Translations under genes and position numbers: made by a program
The notes under the pieces: generated by a model
The model's database searches: none
Told to the model about the DNA's origin: nothing
Seen by the model: only the letters and a program-made list of their open reading frames with translations
In this document: piece by piece, positions 60,750 through 64,000 of the stretch
Numbering within the stretch: position 1 is the stretch's first letter
How the letters are laid out: each line of letters begins with the position of its first letter
Source: an uncultured Bacteroides sp.
GTDB taxonomy: Bacteria > Bacteroidota > Bacteroidia > Bacteroidales > Bacteroidaceae
Direction of reading: 5' to 3'
Length of the DNA stretch: 64,000 bases
NCBI RefSeq assembly: GCF_963678425.1
Contig: NZ_OY782855.1
Span: 1,240,001 to 1,304,000 of the forward strand

Positions 60750-61394
60750 ATGAGAGAATACATTATTGCAGACAATCAGGATATTACCAAAGCAGGGATA
60801 CTATTTCTGCTCGGTGGTTTGAAGGATGTAGGCAATATTACTGAGGCTGATAACCGTACGGAACTGATTAAGGAGCTGCGTACATCTCCCGAAGCTGTGG
60901 TTATTCTGGACTATACCCTTCTTGACTTTTCCGGGGCTGACGAACTACTAATTCTGAATGAGCGCTTCCCGAAAGCAAACTGGATACTCTTTTCGGATGA
61001 ACTTAGTGAAGAGTTTGTAAAGCGGGTTTTATACAGCAGTCAGCAGTTCAGTTTTGTAATGAAAGATAATTCAAAAGAAGAGATCACCTCTGCTTTACAG
61101 TGCGCTATGCATAAAGAACGGTTTATCTGCAATCATATAAGTAATTTGCTGATTGGTAAACAGAATTCTGTTCCTGTAGAAAATGTATTGACTAATACAG
61201 AAAAGATTATCTTAAAAGAAATTGCATTAGGTAAAACTACAAAAGAAATTGCAGCCGAACGTAATCTGAGCTTCCACACAATCAACTCGCACCGGAAAAA
61301 CATCTTCCGGAAACTGGAAGTCAACAACGTTCACGAAGCAACCAAATACGCCATGAGAGCAGGGATTGTTGATCTGGCGGAATATTATATATAA
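60750..61394 (+). CDS. LuxR/NarL-type response regulator
   Basis: The 214-residue protein has a receiver-like domain (about 1-120) with a possible phosphoacceptor D54 (VVILDYTLLDFSG). The C-terminal LuxR helix-turn-helix (about 145-205) has LTNTEKIILKEIALGKTTKE and LSFHTINSHRKNIFRKLEV. Acidic D9 and D11 may contribute to the metal site, but other receiver residues are weak. No histidine kinase lies in the window. It is followed 13 bp later by mnmA. Confidence 0.85.
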   Translation: MREYIIADNQDITKAGILFLLGGLKDVGNITEADNRTELIKELRTSPEAVVILDYTLLDFSGADELLILNERFPKANWILFSDELSEEFVKRVLYSSQQFSFVMKDNSKEEITSALQCAMHKERFICNHISNLLIGKQNSVPVENVLTNTEKIILKEIALGKTTKEIAAERNLSFHTINSHRKNIFRKLEVNNVHEATKYAMRAGIVDLAEYYI

Positions 61395-61407
61395 CAATTT
61401 ATTTTTT

Positions 61408-62481
61408 ATGGAAATAGCAACATTACTCTCAGGAGGTGTAGACAGCTCGGTTGTTGTACATCTTCTAAAGGAACAAGGATATGATCCGAGTTTGTTTTAT
61501 ATCAAGATCGGAATGGATGGAGACGATGATTTGACCTGCACGGCAGAAGAAGATATTGAAATGGCCACTTTCATTGCAAAAAAATACGGTTGTCGGTTCG
61601 AAATTATTGATTTACAAAAAGAATACTGGGACAATGTGGTGGCTTATACCATTGACAAGGTGCGCCACGGATTCACTCCTAACCCGGACGTGATGTGCAA
61701 TAAACTAATCAAGTTTGGTTGTTTTGAAGAGAGATGTGGCAAGGATTTCGATAAGACAGCCACAGGACATTATGCCTCTACCACTGAAAAAGACGGGAAA
61801 GTTTATCTCTCTACCGCTATAGATCCGGTGAAAGACCAGACCGACTTCCTTGCACAGATTGATTACCTGCAGGTATCTAAGCTGATGTTCCCTCTTGGCA
61901 ACATGATGAAGAGTGAAGTAAGAGATGCAGCACAGCGTGCCGCACTTCCTTCTGCCAAAAGAAAAGACAGTCAGGGAATTTGCTTTCTGGGCAAGATTAA
62001 CTACAATGATTTTATCCGCCGCTACTTAGGTGAAAAGAAAGGGAAAATTGTGGAACTGGAAACCGGAAAGGTGATAGGTACTCACAATGGATACTGGTTT
62101 CATACTATCGGTCAGCGAAAAGGATTAGGCTTGGGAGGTGGACCTTGGTTCGTAATTAAAAAGAATCTGGAAGAGAATATTATATATGTTTCCCGTGGAT
62201 ACGATGTGGAAACACAATACGGTAACGAATTCAGCATGCACGATTTCCATTTCATTACAGACAATCCATGGGAATCTGTAAAAGAATCAATTGATGTAAC
62301 CTTTAAGATCCGCCACACTCCGGAATTCATTCCCGGTAAGCTGACTCACGACGGAAACATTTACAGAATAGAATCTTCAAAAAAACTGCAAGGCATTGCT
62401 CCCGGGCAGTTTGGTGTGGTGTATGATAAAGATTCACAGATTTGTGTGGGAAGTGGAGAAATTCTTTGCGAAGATAGATAA
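61408..62481 (+). CDS. mnmA: tRNA-specific 2-thiouridylase
   Basis: The 357-residue enzyme adds sulfur at U34 of glutamate, glutamine and lysine tRNAs. The PP-loop ATP motif SGGVDSSV (about 8-15), the first cysteine in NPDVMCNKLIKFG and the second in GICFLG are all present, as in E. coli MnmA. A longer frame begins upstream within the regulator gene; the ATG at 61408, 13 bp after that gene's stop, is the natural start. It is probably co-transcribed with the regulator. Confidence 0.93.
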   Translation: MEIATLLSGGVDSSVVVHLLKEQGYDPSLFYIKIGMDGDDDLTCTAEEDIEMATFIAKKYGCRFEIIDLQKEYWDNVVAYTIDKVRHGFTPNPDVMCNKLIKFGCFEERCGKDFDKTATGHYASTTEKDGKVYLSTAIDPVKDQTDFLAQIDYLQVSKLMFPLGNMMKSEVRDAAQRAALPSAKRKDSQGICFLGKINYNDFIRRYLGEKKGKIVELETGKVIGTHNGYWFHTIGQRKGLGLGGGPWFVIKKNLEENIIYVSRGYDVETQYGNEFSMHDFHFITDNPWESVKESIDVTFKIRHTPEFIPGKLTHDGNIYRIESSKKLQGIAPGQFGVVYDKDSQICVGSGEILCEDR

Positions 62482-62488
62482 AGCAATG

Positions 62489-62532
62489 TAGCCGGGACTT
62501 TTTAATTTTCACAAATTAAAAAGCCCCGGCTA
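62489..62532. terminator. Bidirectional terminator
   Basis: A long hairpin (TAGCCGGG/CCCGGCTA outer stem with an inner AAATTAAAAAG/CTTTTTAATTT stem, one mismatch) sits between the convergent mnmA and GNAT genes. Confidence 0.85.
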
Positions 62533-62588
62533 TCACCACTTAAAACAATAACAATAAAGAATAAACAGAAAAAACCATCATCTGGGTA

Positions 62589-63056
62589 TTATAGATCAAG
62601 TTCCATCATAATATTACAACGTTTATAAGAAGCTCCATACTTAGAAACCGCTTTAAATCCTAGTTTGCGGTAAAGACTGATAGAAGCTTCCATTTTAGTA
62701 TTTCCTTCCAGAAAGAGTTTTTTATAACCGTTACTCCTGGCATAAGCCAATGCAGCTTCTCCAAGCAAACTTCCAACTCCCTTTCCTTGATAATTGGGAT
62801 TTACAGCCATCTTTGCCAGTTCATATTTTTCTTGTTTAGAATGAGCAATAAGTGCACAACACCCTACTGCTTTTCCATTTTCATTGACTGCAAAGAATAT
62901 TTGTCCGCCTTTATTCAAAATGTATCCTTTGGGGTCGTTAAATACGGCTCGGTCTGAGCTTTCCAAATGAAAGAAAGTCGTAATCCATTCTGAATTAAGC
63001 CGGACAAAATCTTTCTGATAGGATGGCTGATATAATTCTATTCTCAGCTCACCCAT
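62589..63056 (-). CDS. GNAT acetyltransferase
   Basis: The 155-residue protein has the GNAT acetyl-CoA motif MAVNPNYQGKGVGSLLGEAA (about 89-108) and a C-terminal SLYRKLGFKAV segment. The substrate is unknown. It begins 2 bp after the stop of metY, so the two are probably co-transcribed. Confidence 0.87.
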   Translation of the reverse strand: MGELRIELYQPSYQKDFVRLNSEWITTFFHLESSDRAVFNDPKGYILNKGGQIFFAVNENGKAVGCCALIAHSKQEKYELAKMAVNPNYQGKGVGSLLGEAALAYARSNGYKKLFLEGNTKMEASISLYRKLGFKAVSKYGASYKRCNIMMELDL

Positions 63057-63058
63057 AA

Positions 63059-64000
63059 TTAAAGTTTATTTAGAGCTTGTTCCAGGTCAGCCTTAATATC
63101 ATCAATATTTTCAATACCGGCAGAAAGACGAAGTAGTCCTGGTACTGCTCCGGAAGCAACTTTATCTGCATCAGAAAGCTGATCATGTGTAGTAGTTGCC
63201 GGGTGAATAATCAGAGTTTTGGCATCACCAACATTAGCCAAATGGCTGATTAGTTGCAGATTATTAATCAAACTGTCGGCATGCTCGCTTCCTCCTTTTA
63301 ATTTGAAAGAAAGGACACCGCCAAAACCTCTTTTAAGATATTTCACAGCAAGCTTATGGTGAGGGCTGCTTTCCAATCCAGGATAATTCACATATTCCAC
63401 TTCAGGGCGGGATTCCAGCCATTGAGCCAAAGCAAGTGCATTAGACACATGACGTTCCACACGCAGAGAAAGAGACTCTAAACCTTGCAACAACAAAAAT
63501 GAGTTGAATGGAGAGATTGTATTACCCCAGTCACGCAATCCTTCGGTACGTGCACGAAGCGTAAAGGCAATATTTCCAAATGGGCCATTAGTACCAAAGG
63601 TATCCCAGAATACCAATCCGTGATAACTGTCGCTAGGTTCAGTAAATACAGGGAACTTACCATTACCCCAGTTAAACTTGCCACTATCAACAATCACGCC
63701 ACCTAGAGCTGTACCATGACCACCAATCCACTTGGTTGCACTTTCCACTACTACACTTGCGCCGTGTTCCAACGGACGGAAGATAGCACCACCAGCACCA
63801 AAGGTATTATCCACGATCAATGGAATACCATGTTTATCGGCTACTGCAGCAATGGCTTCAAAATCAGGAATATTCAAATCCGGATTACCAATTGTTTCCA
63901 GATAAAGAGCTTTTGTTTTGTCATCAATCAGTTTCTCAAATTCCTCGGGAGCATCGTTTGGTGTGAAGTGAACCGTAACTCCCAATCTCTTGAACTGATT
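63059..64000 (-). CDS. metY: O-acetylhomoserine sulfhydrylase, C-terminal part
   Basis: The gene runs off the right edge; about 313 C-terminal residues are present and roughly 110-120 N-terminal residues are missing. It belongs to the Cys/Met PLP-dependent family: DNTFGAGGAIFRPLEHGASV, then SATKWIGGHGTALGG with the PLP lysine in ATKW. LIIHPATTTHDQL and LLRLSAGIENIDDIKADL match MetY. It makes homocysteine from O-acetylhomoserine and sulfide. Homology to cystathionine synthases is close, but the C-terminus favours MetY. Confidence 0.9.
   Translation of the reverse strand, partial: NQFKRLGVTVHFTPNDAPEEFEKLIDDKTKALYLETIGNPDLNIPDFEAIAAVADKHGIPLIVDNTFGAGGAIFRPLEHGASVVVESATKWIGGHGTALGGVIVDSGKFNWGNGKFPVFTEPSDSYHGLVFWDTFGTNGPFGNIAFTLRARTEGLRDWGNTISPFNSFLLLQGLESLSLRVERHVSNALALAQWLESRPEVEYVNYPGLESSPHHKLAVKYLKRGFGGVLSFKLKGGSEHADSLINNLQLISHLANVGDAKTLIIHPATTTHDQLSDADKVASGAVPGLLRLSAGIENIDDIKADLEQALNKL

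Overview
This is an AT-rich chromosomal window from a Bacteroidales bacterium, most like the genus Bacteroides. The evidence is gene content (SusC/SusD pair, NigD-like, DMP19, DUF3843 and GGGtGRT families, BspA-like leucine-rich repeat proteins), repeated TAnnTTTG promoter elements (the Bacteroidetes -7 box) and the near absence of Shine-Dalgarno sites. The species cannot be named from sequence alone.

Layout. 1-2.0 kb: nigD-like, yip1-like and the first codons of smpB in one leftward operon, then a DMP19 protein. 2.5-4.3 kb: a NifU-like scaffold gene with a GGGtGRT gene. 4.3-6.6 kb: a small accessory insert with a truncated signal-peptide ORF, a HEPN-type gene and an AbiH gene with an in-frame stop. 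7.3-9.9 kb: iron alcohol dehydrogenase and mannose-1-phosphate guanylyltransferase. 10-21 kb: a complete glycan-utilisation locus (ECF sigma, FecR anti-sigma, SusC, SusD, GH85 endoglycosidase). 22-37 kb: cell-surface genes, namely an unknown membrane protein, two related LRR proteins, a GT87-GT2 fusion with a polysaccharide deacetylase, and a LolA-like/FtsX/ABC/outer-membrane-barrel operon. 37.9-44.7 kb: a TetR-TolC-HlyD-ABC-ABC-permease-permease efflux operon resembling E. coli cecR-ybhGFSR. 44.9-50 kb: an AraC regulator, a barrel protein behind a possibly invertible promoter, and two insertion sequences. 50-64 kb: housekeeping genes (pabBC, kdgK, yceI, GNAT acetyltransferases, GH20 hexosaminidase, LuxR-type regulator, mnmA, metY).

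How parts work together. The GH85 locus should release N-glycans and bind and import them, and the GH20 enzyme further right could trim the products. Three copies of a two-block motif (GTAAGTGT, 13 nt, then a TTGTT-ATA block) lie upstream of the sigma gene, susC and the GH85 gene, and look like the promoter of the local ECF sigma factor. In the efflux operon, two near-identical palindromes lie upstream of tetR and of tolC and look like TetR operators.

Most interesting. (1) The three-copy ECF promoter motif. (2) Perfect 15-16 bp inverted repeats around the GH85 promoter and around the promoter of the 45,980 barrel gene, both candidates for invertible promoters. (3) A leader hairpin with a compensatory base change shared by the two LRR genes. 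(4) The HEPN/AbiH insert. None of these has been tested with a database or folding program here.
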